A DNA stretch of 64,000 nt from Paguma larvata (Eukaryota > Chordata > Mammalia > Carnivora > Viverridae): the NCBI GenBank assembly GCA_030068075.1, contig CM057829.1, positions 84,621,132 through 84,685,131 of the forward strand, given 5' to 3'. Shown here one piece after another: positions 11,106-21,904 of this stretch. The position numbers and the translations under genes were made by a program. Every line of letters starts with the position of its first letter. Positions within the stretch are counted from its first letter, which is position 1. Under the pieces are notes generated by a model, which made no database searches, was not told where the DNA came from, and saw nothing but the letters and a program-made list of their open reading frames with translations.

Positions 11106-12682
11106 TTTCTCCAACTTTGACATTCATAGCTGGAGACTGACAAAAATAAAAGCACTGGTAATTGTATTTAATGAATCAATTATGAATTATAAAAATGCAA
11201 GCCTGTTTATCATTTCTTAATAACCAGAATTACAATAATTAGACTCAAATCCTTATAGTGGTCAACTCATTTCACTCTGACAGATATACTTACTACTATT
11301 TAATAAATGTAATTAATTCTTTCCCCTTACGAATTAAAAATACATCCTGAATCAGGTTTGAGTGTAGCGTTTTCATCCTACATGTTTTCAAAGTCATGAA
11401 GGACCTTAAAGGACCTACATGTTCTCTCTGAATTGTTCTTTCTGAGTCACTTGAATTTCAATTAGCATGAGTGTACTAAGGAAAAGAACTACACTAAAAC
11501 CTAAGATTAAACATGTCTTGCAAGACATGTTTTGGTCAGTTGTATAGCATTCTAATGTTATTGCATTTGAATTCTGACTTTACCTTGCAATCTAGGAAAA
11601 TCATTTTTCCTCCAAGAGGTCTGTTACACAGCTAGAGAGAGGGTTCCTAAAAATAAGCATTCCATCATATTTAAAGAAAAAAAGTTTCGGTGATCACTAC
11701 CAAATACAATGAAATATAGTTTAAACCTAGGATCCAAACATTAGTTATAGGAGACCAGTCCATCAGAAGAATCATAATTGAGATTTCAGCCAGGGAAGAA
11801 AAGAAACCCGTCAGGAACATGATAAAATTAGGTCTGATTTGTGTGCACTGTTGAGCTATATACTGAGGTCAGAAACCATGGTTGAACTGCACCATTTATG
11901 AGCTGCTGTTCTTTGTCTCAGAAGTAATCTGAAACACGGCAGCAGGGGCTGCATAGCATTATTTAATTGGGTTATCTTGAGGAGAATTTGCTAAGGGAAA
12001 AGAAGAACCCTGTAAATTCATTGGAGGTCTAATTAGCTGCAGCTTTTGTTTTGACATAAAATTAGCATATATCCTCACAGCCGTTGATATGTAGAAATAG
12101 TTTGCCTGTTTTGTATAATGTCCACAATATCTTCTCTTCTGTCAGAATATTCTGTTACCAAGAGTTTAAAAAAAAAGTTATTAAAGAAGATAGACGGCAT
12201 ATATATGTCTTTCATGAGTGATTTAAAAAATATATTCTGAGAACATATGTGTGTGTAAAGTTATGTATGTCTTATGTAATACTAAAACATGCAACAGTAC
12301 ATTACTAGTGTTTTGTGATCTTGAGATCTGACAGCACATCAAGACGCTTGGATGGAAAAACGAAGTAAAACAAGATAAAATACAAATGAAACATAACAGA
12401 GCCTTTGGAAACAAAACCAAAAATTACTGTTTTCTATTTTTTGATCTTTTATGGTTTGTTTGCTTCCCCATATTAAGAGGTAAATATGAGATATTTTTTC
12501 CTCTTCATAATTTCTGTCTTAAAAGCCTCTGTCTTAAATCCTTTATGTGGTTATCAATCAGAGAAAACTGAAGTCTTGGGCAAAGTGTTTAAATTATTAA
12601 GCACAAAGAATATTTATTTTTCACCCATTTCAATTACTCTTATCCATGCATCGAACTCTGCTGGCATGAGAGAAGTGGGTCT
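11106..12682. other. Single-copy island, candidate conserved non-coding DNA
   Basis: About 1.6 kb between an L2 tail and a SINE with no interspersed repeat I recognise. It has mixed base composition at 11860-12130, with words such as 'ggtctaattagctgcagctt' that contain a homeodomain-type TAATTA core beside an E-box-like CAGCTG-related sequence. It also contains the palindrome described at 11509-11532. No coding potential supported. That it is conserved is inference only. Confidence 0.4.
11509..11532. promoter_or_regulatory. Candidate p53-family response element (perfect palindrome)
   Basis: A perfect 24-bp inverted repeat. It contains two decamers, AAACATGTCT (11509-11518) and AGACATGTTT (11523-11532), separated by the 4-bp spacer TGCA. 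Each decamer fits the established p53/p63/p73 half-site RRRCWWGYYY at all ten positions with the favoured CATG core, and spacers up to about 13 bp are tolerated by the family. Occupancy or function is inferred only. Chance occurrence in a large genome is possible. Confidence 0.45.
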
Positions 12683-12691
12683 TAATATTTA

Positions 12692-12914
12692 GGAGGCGCC
12701 TGGGTGGCTCAGTCGGTTGGGCGGCTGACTTCGGCTCAAGTTATGATCTCATGGTTCATGAATTCAAGCCCCGCATCAGGCTCTGTGCTGAGCTCTGAGC
12801 TCAGAGCCTGGAGCCTGCTTCAGATTCTGTGTCTCCCTCTCTTTACCCTTCCCCTGCTCACGCTCTGTCTCTATGTCTCTCAAGAATAAATAAACATTAA
12901 AAAATTTTTTTTGA
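12692..12914 (+). mobile_element. CAN SINE (feliform type), sense
   Basis: Near-consensus head 'ggaggcgcctgggtggctca' from about 12692, B-box region near 12765, TCTC block and a tail ending 'aataaataaacattaaaaa'. AATATTTA occurs immediately before (12683-12690) and after (12915-12922) and is a likely short target duplication. A small 'gctctgagct' duplication lies at 12790-12803. Confidence 0.94.
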
Positions 12915-12922
12915 AATATTTA

Positions 12923-13510
12923 AACTTGACTTTGAATTTCCAAAATATTATTTCAAAAGTTAGATATAAAAGTCTTTCAGGAGTAAACACATGGATTTGA
13001 TCATTTCTGTGGGACATAATATTTACATTAAGATAAACATAATGGTAGGCTTAGAGTTTTCATGTATGCAATGGCATGTTATGAATGCCCCAACTACCGG
13101 TGTTCTTTCTGGTATCTGGCCACAGAGAGATTTAGGACAAAGACACAGTATTTGGCTGTGATTATCTGGGCCTGAAATTTGGAAATCATCTTTGTTCCTT
13201 CTTCCTCATTGCTGCCCCCACTGAATATTAAGGCTTGTCAATTCTGCCTTCTTCACATCCCTTGAGGCAGAACAAATTTTATCCTGCACTTTTCCCACAG
13301 AAACATCAATTTGAACAACGGTCCATGTACAAAAATACCTTCACAAGAGCTAAAAATATTACGTGAGGGATTACATCACCTGAGTGGAGAACAGAAATAA
13401 GAAAAGATACATCGAAGAGGATAAGAAAGACAGTTTCACATTATACCTGTCACCCCTCCTTCAAGGCCAGGCAACCCAGTATGGGGGAGGATACCCTCCA
13501 TTTATTTAAA
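12923..13510. other. Unassigned single-copy DNA
   Basis: About 590 bases without recognisable gene or repeat between two SINEs. Short frames only. Confidence 0.45.
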
Positions 13511-13522
13511 AAAAAGGAAAAT

Positions 13523-13741
13523 GGGGGCGCTGGGTGGCTCAGTTGGTTAAGTGTCAGATTTCGGCTCAGGTCATGATGTCACAGTTCATGAGTTCAAGTC
13601 CTACATCAGGCTCTCTGCTGTCAGTACAGAGCCCATTTTGGATTCTCTGCCTTTTCTGCCCTTCCCCTGCTCACACTGTCTCTCTCAAAAATAAATAAAC
13701 ATTAAAAAATAAAGATTACTTTAAAAAATAATAAAAATTTA
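13523..13741 (+). mobile_element. CAN SINE, sense
   Basis: Head 'gggggcgctgggtggctcag' (one base shorter than the usual CGCCTGGG), B-box-like 'gagttcaagtcct', shortened CT block and a long A-rich tail that includes 'aataaataaacattaaaaaa'. Flanks near 13511-13522 (AAAAGGAAAAT) and 13745-13753 (ATGAAAAT) suggest a target duplication in A-rich DNA. Confidence 0.92.
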
Positions 13742-13819
13742 AAAAAATGAAAATTAATAAGCTCTCTACTTCACCATGGACCACAGCACGAGGATTGTAC
13801 TTATGTCAGGCCAGCCCAC

Positions 13820-14420
13820 ACTCCAAGTTCCAGTTTCATATTAGTGCCAAACCAGCCTCCATGGCTCAAGCCTCCTGATAGGCTCCCAAGGATCCAGGCT
13901 TATGACCCACTTCAGCATTGGGATGAATTCAATAGATCCAGGTTTTTCATTCTGGTTCTTGAGGATCAGGCTTCAGGCCACCTTAGCACCAGAATGGCTC
14001 CCATGTGCCTTGGTTCTAGTTTCACCCCAGTGCCAGACTGGCTCCTGAGGCTCCAGACTCCTAGCCTGCCCAAGCAGCCATCTGGCCCACATAGCCCAAA
14101 TGTGCCGTCCAGTTCCCAGGGACCAAGGCTCGTGGCCTGCCCCAATGCAAGGCTGAAACATGTTGATCCCAAATCTGAGGTGGTACACGCAGGCCAAATC
14201 CCATGGATCCACTATCCATGTCCTACACGTAATCAGATCCCAGACCTATTACTGCAACTGGACACCGATCTGAACTGTGGACCCAAACATCAGGCCCACC
14301 CCTATGGAGTCAAGCACCAGTCTTGTTTACCAGCTGACCCAGGCAACAGACCTTCCCATCCAGAGACTCTAGCAGCAAGCCCACCTGAGATCTATATCAG
14401 TTGGGCCACCTGGAATATCT
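13820..14420 (+). repeat. Degenerate repeated units in L1 C 5' region
   Basis: GC-richer than its surroundings, with a recurring motif of the form 'CCAGGCT..GGCC.AC..CAGC' near 13894, 13966, 14053 and 14123, i.e. every 70-87 bases. A second match pairs 'agtgccaaaccagcctcc' (13842) with 'agtgccagactggctcct' (14029). Together these suggest decayed tandem promoter-type units of an L1 5' UTR. The Pro-rich open frame of 192 codons (13844-14422) reads through these units and is best explained by their composition, not by a gene. Confidence 0.55.
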
Positions 14421-14607
14421 GAATGAGCTGCCTGGTGAAGGGCATTCCATACCAAAGACATTCTATAAAGACTGAAAGAAGTCTCTGTTTCTTCAAATGT
14501 GCAGATGAAAATTCAGGGCCACAAATAACATAAATAATCACATAAACATGATACAAAGGAAACTAATAAAGCCTCAATAACTGACCCAAAAGAAATGGAG
14601 ATTTATG

Positions 14608-14821
14608 GGGTGCCAGGGTGACTCAGTCAGTTAATTGTCTGACAATGGCTCAGGTCATGATCTCATGGTTGACAAGTTTGCGCCCCGTGTTGGGCTCAGA
14701 GCATGGAACCTACTTTGGATTCTGAGTCTCCCTCTCTCTCTGCCCCTCCTCTGCTTGCATTCTATCTCTCTATGTCTCTCTCTCTCTCAAAAAAAATAAA
14801 CATTTTTAAAAATTAAAAATA
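14608..14821 (+). mobile_element. CAN SINE, sense, in L1 C
   Basis: Head GGGTGCCAGGGTGACTCAGT, B-box region, (CT)n and an A-rich tail. AGAAATGGAGATTTATG (14591-14607) and AGAAATAGAGATTTATG (14822-14838) form a 17-bp target duplication with a single mismatch, which fixes both ends of the insertion. Confidence 0.95.
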
Positions 14822-16449
14822 AGAAATAGAGATTTATGAACTGACAAAGAATTGAGAATAATCCTAGAAAAGAAATTCAATGAACGACAAGAAAACAGCA
14901 ATAGAGAACTACATTTTTTTAAAAAATGTATGAGAAAAAGAGAAGTTTAACACAGAAATAGAAATAATTAAAGAAAAAAATCCTAATGTTGAAGAATATA
15001 ATGACTGAACTGAAGAATTCAAAAGAAATCTTCAATAACAAACTTGGCCGACAGGAAGAATGAATAAATCAACTTAAGATATTTGAAACTATCCAGTCAA
15101 AGGAGTAAAAGAAAAAGAATAAAAAAGAATGAAGAAAGCCCATATGAATTATAGTATATCGTTAAGAGACACAATTATGAATTATTGGAGTTCCAGAAGG
15201 ACAAGAGAAGGAGAAAGCGGCAGAGAGCTTATTTAAAGAAATAATGCCTGGGAAATTCAAAATGGGAAAGAGCTTTAGACATCCAAGTACATGAAGCTCA
15301 TAGATCTCCAAAAAGTTTCAACTCAAAAAGATCTTCTTGAAGACACATTATAAGACTATTTAACAAGAATGAAAAGTAAATTTTAAAAGGAACAATAGAA
15401 AAAAAATGCTCACATACAAGGAAAACTCTAGAAGGCCATCAGGAAAATTATCAGCAGAAACCTAGAAAGCCAGGGGAAAGTGGAATTATATATAAAGTTC
15501 TGGGGGAAAAAAAGAAAAAAGAAAAAAAAAATACCTGTCAATTGTCAAACAAGAATACTGTACACAGCAAAATTTCCCTCCAAAAATGAAAAATAGAAAG
15601 ATTTTCTCAGACCATTAAAGAAATAAATAAATAAAAGAAAAACTTTGGGAGTTCATCACACTTTACCTGCAATACAAGAAATGCTAAAAAGAGTTCTTCA
15701 AGTTGATATTAAAGAATGCTAAGAACACGAAAATATAAAACTCATTGTAAAGGTAAGAATATAGACAAATTCAAAATACTCTAAACTGTATGATAGTATG
15801 TAAGTCACTTTTAATTTTGTTACAAAAATTTAAAAATTAAATTATTTAAATAGCTAAAGTAAATAATATGTTAAACAGATACACCATAAATAAAAACTGT
15901 AAATTGTGACATCAGTAACACCAAATATAGGAAGAGAAAACAAAATGTAGCCTTCTGGTATACAAAGTTGCTATCAGATTAAAATAGACTGATATGTATT
16001 ATATATATTATATATAATATATATTTAATATCTTAGGTGTAAGTCTCATGATAACCAAAAGTAAAAATATCCATAGTAAATACCAAAAAGTATAAAAGAA
16101 AGAAATCAAAGCATGCCACTGGAAACAAAATCACAAAGGAAAACGGTTATTAAACATTAACAAAATGGCATTAGTACGTTATTTTTCACAAATAATTATT
16201 TTAAAGGTAATTACATTAAATTCTTCAATCAAAAGACATAGATTGGCTGAATGTATTAAAAAACACCCACAATATCCAACAATATGCATCCTATAAGAGA
16301 CACATTTTGACTTTAAGGACATAGAGGCTAAAAGTGAATGGATTGGAAAATATATTCCATGCAATGGAAACTGAAAGAAAACAGAGATAGCTATACTATA
16401 TCAAACAAAATAGACTTCAAGGAAAAGACTAATAAGAGAAAAAGAAGTT

Positions 16450-18480
16450 CAGTATCTACTGATAAGGAGGTCAAATCATACCGACTGTAAATATATATGT
16501 ACCCAAGACAAAAGCACCCAAATATGTAAATCAATTAACAGAACTAAAGGGAGAAATAGCAATATGATAATACTGTGGGACCTCAATATTCCACTTTCAA
16601 CAATGCATATATCATCCAGACAGAAAATTAATAAGGAAACAGTGGAATTAAATAACACTTAGACCAAATGGACCTCATACACACATACAGAACATTTTAT
16701 GCAATAACAGATTATTTGCAAGTGTACATGGAACATTGTCCAGGATAGATGTTTACTGACAAAACAAGTCTTAGCAAATTTCAGAAAATTAAAATCATAG
16801 CAAAATCATTTCTGACAAAAATGATATGAAATTACTACCTCAAGAAACAAGAAAAATGTTACATAACCAATTATCATTATAATTAAAATAGCTAGAAGAA
16901 GAACAGACCAGAGCTAGTAGAAGAGAGGAAATAAGATTAGAGCATAAATAAATGAAATAGAGGCTAAAAGAACAATAGACAAGATCAATGAAGCCAGAAC
17001 TGATTCCTTGGAAAGATAAACAAAATTAATAAAAATTTATTTAGGCTCATCAAGGAAAAAAGAAAACTGTGAATGAGAAACAATTGATACCACAAAAATA
17101 CAAAATATTTTAAGAGACTATTATGACAAACTATATGCCAACAAATTGGATAACCTAGAATTGATGTTTCTATAAATACATAATCTTCCAAAACTGAATC
17201 ACAAATAAATTAAATTGTGAACAGAATGGTTACTAATAATGAACTTGAATCAGTAATCAAAAAACTTTTAAATAAAAATCTAGAACCACATGGCTTCACA
17301 GGTGAATTCTACCTAATATTTAAAAAGAAGAGTTAATAATTATTCTTCTCGAATTATTCCAAAAACAGAAGAGAAGGAAAGCTTCCTAAATTGTTTGTTC
17401 TACAAACAAACAACAAACAACAACAACAACAAAACAAAACCACTACAGGCCAATATGAACATAGATGCAAAAACCTGCAACAAAATATTAGCAAACTGAA
17501 TTCAACAATACGTTTAAAAACTCATTCACCACAATGAAGTAGGATTTATTCTAGGGATAAAAGAGTGGTTCAATATTAACACATCAATCAATATGATATA
17601 TTGCATCAGTAAAAGAAAGAGTAAAACCATATAATCATTTCAATAGATGCAGAAATATCACTTGAAAAAATACGTCGATTCATGATAAAAACTCTCAACA
17701 AAGAGGTTACAGGGAACATACGTCAGTGAAATAAAGGCCATACATGGAAAAAAAAGATCACAGATAACATCACACTTGATGCTAAAATACAGACTTTTAC
17801 CTCTAAGATCTGGAAGAAGACAAGGACATCCATTCTCACCACTTTTATCCAAAATAGTACTGAAAGTCTTAGCTGCAGCAATCAGACAAGACATAAAGGT
17901 ATCCACAGTGGTAAGGAAACTGTAAATCTGCAACTATTTACAGATTACATGATACCATAGATAAAAAACCTTAAGGATTCCACTTAAAAACTATTACAAC
18001 TGATAAATGAATTTAGCCAAGTTGCAGGATACAAAATTAATATACAGAAATCTGTTGCATTTCTGTACACTAACAATGAAGTAGTGAAAAAAGAAATTAA
18101 GAAACCAATACCATTTACAATTCACCAAAAAGAATAAAATGCCCAGAAATAAATTTAAGCAAGGTGAAAGGCTTGTACTCTGAAAGCCATAACACATTAA
18201 TAAATGAAATTGAGGATGATACAAACAAATGGAAAGATCTGGATCCTCAAAAATTAATATAGTTAAAATATCCATACTAACCAAAGCAATCTACAAATTC
18301 AGTGCAATTTCTATCAGTACTGATAGCAGTTTTCACATAACTAGAAAAATAACGCTAACCTTTATGTAGAGTCACAAAAGACCTATAAAAATCAAAGCAA
18401 TCTTGGGAAATAGAAACAAAGCTGGAGAAATCACAATCCCAGATTTCAAGACATACTACAAATCTGTAGTAATCAAAACA
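16450..18480 (+). pseudogene. LINE-1 ORF2 remnant (copy C): endonuclease to RT palm
   Basis: Decayed ORF2. Endonuclease text appears near 16500-16700 ('gacctcaatattccactttc'), RT fingers near 17430-17560 ('ggccaatatgaacatagatg', then 'ttcaccacaatgaagtagga') and the palm near 17800-17960. In active elements this protein copies L1 RNA at nicked chromosomal DNA. Here the catalytic loop is F-T-D-Y in place of F-A-D-D, and multiple stops and shifts are present. Confidence 0.75.
17401..17445 (+). repeat. A-rich (AAC)n/(AAAC)n simple repeat in L1 C
   Basis: Run of AAAC and AAC units inside the RT fingers coding region of L1 C. It is not part of the L1 consensus as I know it and probably grew in place. 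Confidence 0.75.
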
Positions 18481-18501
18481 GTATGGTACCGGCACAAAAA
18501 T

Positions 18502-18640
18502 TTCTTTCAGCAATTTCTTTCAGCAATATTTTATAGTTTTAAGAGTCCAGGGTATTTCAACTTCTTGGTTAAGTTTATTATCAGGTATTTTATTCTTTTG
18601 GAGCAATTGTAAAAGAGATATTTTCCTAAATTTCTCTGTC
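18502..18640 (-). mobile_element. Inverted L1 ORF2 fragment inserted in L1 C
   Basis: A 139-bp block whose reverse complement reads as the L1 ORF2 segment around 'gagaaatttaggaaaatatc' to 'aaaataaaatacctgataat', i.e. the part normally just after the RT palm. It is inserted in opposite orientation in the sense L1 C. It is bordered by a 27-bp direct repeat, 18475-18501 and 18641-18667, with one C/T difference, so the host L1 reads on normally if the block and one repeat are removed. The block opens with two 13-bp units (TTTCTTTCAGCAA) at 18501-18526. No poly(A) tail is visible. Confidence 0.8.
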
Positions 18641-20112
18641 AAAACAGTATGGTACTGGCACAAAAATAGACACATAGATCAATGGAACAGATAATCCAGA
18701 AATAAACCTACACTTACATGGTCAATTAAACTATAACAAAGGAGGCAAGAACAAACAATGGGAAAAAGACAGATTTCAATAAATGGTACTGGGAAAACTA
18801 GACATCTGTACACAAAAGAATGAAACTGTACCACTTTCTTACATCATATGCAAAAGTAAATGAAAGGGTTAAAGACCGAAATGTGAAACCTAAAAACCAT
18901 AAATTTCTAGAAGAATCCAGGTAGTAACTTATTTGATATTGATTATAGAAAAGTTTTCTAGACATGTCTCCTCAAGCAGGGAAATAAAAGTAAAAATAAA
19001 CTATTGGGACTACACCAGAATAAAAAAACTTTTGCAGAGTGAAGTAAACTGTCAACAAAATGACAAGGCAACCTACTGAGTAGGAGAAAATATTTGCAAA
19101 TGACATACCGAATAATGAGTTAATATCCAAAATGTCTGTATACAACTCAACACTGAAAAAGTAATTCAATTAAAAACGGGCAGAGAATATGAAAAGACAT
19201 TTGTCCAAAAAAGATACAAAGATGGCAAATGGACACACACAAACATGTTCAACATCATCAATTATCAGGGAAATGAAAATCAAAACCATAAGGAGCTAAT
19301 ACCTTACACCTGTAAGAATAGCTAATATTAAAAGACAAAAAATAAGAATTGTTAATGAGGTTGTGGAAAAAAGATAAGTTGTCAAAAGTTAACATCCATG
19401 TGTGATAAAAACTCTCAACAAAGCAAGTAGAGGGGGAACATACCTCAACATAATAAAGGCCATATATGACAAGTCCACAGATAACATCATACTCGACTCC
19501 AAGATTAGGAATAAGACAAGGATGCCTACTCTTGTCACTTCTATTCAACAGAATAATGGAGGTTCTAGCCAGAACAATAGGCAAGAAAAAGAAATAAAAG
19601 CATTCAGATTGGAAAGGAAGAAGTAAAACTGTCATTATTTGCATATGGCATGACATTATACATAGAAATAAAGACTACTTCAAATTATTAAAATAAATGA
19701 ATTCAGGAAAATTGCAGGATACAAAATACACAATAATGAACTATTATCATAAAGAAAACTATTATTATATAATTAGAGAAATTAAGGAAACAATCCCATT
19801 TATAATTGCATCAAAATAATAAAATACCTAGGAATTAATTTAACCAAGCAGACGAATGACCTGTGTATTGAAAACTGTAAGATGGTAATACAAGAAATGG
19901 GAAAAAAATCCACAAATAAATGGAAAAATATTCAATGTAGATGGATTAGATAAATTGATATTGTTAAACTGTCAATTCAACCAAAGGGATATACAGATTT
20001 AAGGCAATCTCTAACAAAATTCCAATGGCATTTTTCAGAGAGAGAAATATTTTTATGGAACCCTAACAGACCCCAACCAACTAGCTGAAGCAATCTAAGA
20101 AATAAGAACAAA

Positions 20113-20317
20113 AGGGCACCTGTGTGGCTCAGTCAGTTGAGCATCTGTCTCTTGATTTTTGGCTCAGGTCATGATCCCAGGGTCATAGGATTGAGCCCTA
20201 TATTGGGCTCTGAGCTGAGCGTGGAGCCTGCTTTAGATTTTCTCCCTCTTGCCCTATGCCCTTTTCCCAAGCTCAGGCTCTCTAAAATAAAATAAAAAAA
20301 AATAAAAAAAGAAAATA
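20113..20317 (+). mobile_element. CAN SINE, older subfamily, sense
   Basis: Head AGGGCACCTGTGTGGCTCAG, then 'catgatcccagggtcatagg'. The GATCCCAGGGTC word is typical of older or caniform-like CAN SINEs, unlike the GATCTCA word in most other copies here. Flanks AATAAGAACAAA (20101-20112) and AATAAGAACAAA (20318-20329) are a perfect 12-bp target duplication. The CT block is degenerate. Confidence 0.94.
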
Positions 20318-20450
20318 AATAAGAACAAATCTGGATGCATCACTCTCCTGGATTTCAAACTATATTACAAAGCTATTGTAATTAGGACAGTATGGTACAA
20401 GCGTTAAAACAGACATACGCATTAATGGACCAGAAAAGAAAGCCCAGAAT

Positions 20451-20452
<2 letters not shown>

Positions 20453-20492
<40 letters not shown>
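20453..20492 (+). repeat. (AC)16 microsatellite followed by (AT)4
   Basis: Pure AC run from 20453 to 20484 passing into ATATATAT, inside the L1 C2 ORF2 remnant ('cccagaataaacacacac'). Confidence 0.95.
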
Positions 20493-20664
20493 TCAAGTAT
20501 TTTATGACAAAGGAGCCAAGAATATACAATGGAAAAAAGAACAATTTCTTTAATAAGAGGTCCTGGAAAACTGGACAACCACATGTAAAAGAATTAAACT
20601 GGACCGCTTATTCCATAGACAAAATAATCTAGAAAGGATTAAAGATTTAAATATAAGATCTGCA

Positions 20665-20864
20665 GGGCCCCTGGGTGGCTCATTGGTTGATTTTGGCTCA
20701 GTTCATGATCTCACAGTTGGTGGATTTGAGCCCCATGTTAAGCTCTGTGCTGACGGCATGGAGCCAGTTTGGAATTCTTTGTCTCCCTCTCCCTCTGCCT
20801 CTGCCCCACTTGTGCTCTCTCTCTCTCTCTCGAAAATAAATATTTTTTAAAAATAAAATAGAAT
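20665..20864 (+). mobile_element. CAN SINE, sense, with shortened head
   Basis: Head GGGCCCCTGGGTGGCTCATT lacks the usual 'GGTTAAGTGTCCAACTTC' region (it jumps to 'ggttgattttggctcag'), so the A-to-B box spacing is shortened by roughly 15-20 bases. B-box-like 'ggatttgagccccat', CT block and A-rich tail follow. AATATAAGATCTGCA (20650-20664) and AATATAAGGTCTGAA (20865-20879) are a 15-bp target duplication with two differences. Confidence 0.93.
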
Positions 20865-21291
20865 AATATAAGGTCTGAAGCCATAAAATTCCTAGAAAAA
20901 ACATATACAGAAAGCTCTTTGACATAGGTTTGGGAATAATTTTTGAACCTTATACCAAAAGCAAAAGCAATAAAAGAAAAAAATAAACAAATGAGACTTC
21001 ATCAGACTAAAGAGCTTATGCACAGAAAAGTAAGCTAGCAACAAAATGAAAGCAATCTTCTTATTGGGAGAAAATATTTGCAAATAATATATCTGAATAA
21101 GGGGCTACTATACAAAACATATAAAATAGTCATATAGCTCAATAGCAAAACAAAAACAAATAAGCAAACAAACAAAAAACAAAACAAAACTCACACACAC
21201 ACATAAAATGGGCAGAAGATATGATGGTCCAATGGTACATGAAAGATTCTCTATGTAAATAATCATCAGGAAAATATAGATCAAAATTCCA

Positions 21292-21522
21292 ATGAGATAT
21301 CACCTCGCGTATGTTAGAATGGCTACTATAATAAAGACAAGAAATAACAAGTGTAGGCAGGAATGTGTAGAAAAGAAAACTCTCATGCACTGTTGGTGGG
21401 AATGTAAATTTGTGCAGTCCACTATGGAAAAAGCACAAAGGTTCCTCACAAAATTAAAAATAGAATTACTATATGATCTAGCAATTCCACTTTCGGATGT
21501 TTATCCAAAGGAAATAAAATAG
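21292..21522 (+). pseudogene. LINE-1 ORF2 C-terminal Cys/His segment (C2)
   Basis: Open frame of 76 codons containing C-x3-C-x7-H-x4-C (CRQECVEKK..MHCWWEC), the conserved Cys/His motif at the ORF2 C terminus. The family motif is established as important for retrotransposition, through RNA/RNP function. The segment is an isolated remnant: upstream RT is broken and the frame ends at 21522. Many residues differ from the common consensus. Confidence 0.8.
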
Positions 21523-21904
21523 TAATTCAAAATGATATATGCAACCCTATTTTCATTGTAGCATTATTTACAATAGCCAAGATACGGAAAAAAACATGTG
21601 TCCAATGATTGATGAATGGATAAAGAAAATATGGCATGTACATATTTTTTAATGAAATATTATTCAGCCATAAAAAGGATGAAATCTTGCCAATTGTGAT
21701 AACATGAATGGACCTTGAGGGCATTATGATAAGTAGAAATGTCAGACAAAGAAAAGCAAATACCACATGATCTTCCTTGTATGTGGAATGAATGAATGAA
21801 CAAACAAACTAGCTTATGAACATAGAGAACAGATTGGTGGTTTCCAGAGGCAGGGCAGGAGAAAAGATGAACTGTTTTTGTTTTTATTTAAATAAATTTA
21901 AAAA

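Larger units (their letters stand above)
13760..19385 (+). mobile_element. LINE-1 copy C, sense, old, 3'-truncated
   Basis: Old LINE-1 with a GC-richer 5' region (13.8-14.4 kb), ORF1-like text (14.84-15.65 kb, e.g. 'aattattggagttccagaag' and 'ccaaaaagtttcaactcaaa'), and ORF2 from the endonuclease (16.2-16.9 kb) through the RT palm (17.4-18.0 kb) and thumb (18.0-19.3 kb). The site equivalent to the FADD catalytic motif reads F-T-D-Y at 17937-17948. The copy stops near 'gttgtggaaaaaagataagtt' (19385), exactly where the next L1 piece begins. It carries a SINE and a small inverted L1 insertion. Stops are frequent and it is not coding. The 5' limit is approximate. Confidence 0.85.
19386..21895 (+). 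mobile_element. LINE-1 piece C2, sense (RT to 3' UTR)
   Basis: ORF2 text restarts upstream of where copy C left off: 'gataaaaactctcaacaaag' (19403), palm with F-A-Y-G at the FADD site (19638-19649), thumb, and the C-terminal Cys/His region (21350-21420). It then reaches the 3' part ('ggaccttgagggcattatga', 21712) and ends near 21895. Two CAN SINEs and an (AC)n tract lie inside. The restart means a separate element or a rearranged duplicate next to copy C, not one continuous L1. Confidence 0.8.

Noticed and set aside
13844..14422. 192-codon plus-strand open frame as a gene
   Set aside because: It reads through repeated GC-richer units at the 5' end of an L1 and antisense frames are open as well. 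No domain, splice site or start context supports a protein.
19258..19656. 132-codon minus-strand open frame
   Set aside because: It spans the junction of two L1 pieces in antisense and has no own similarity.
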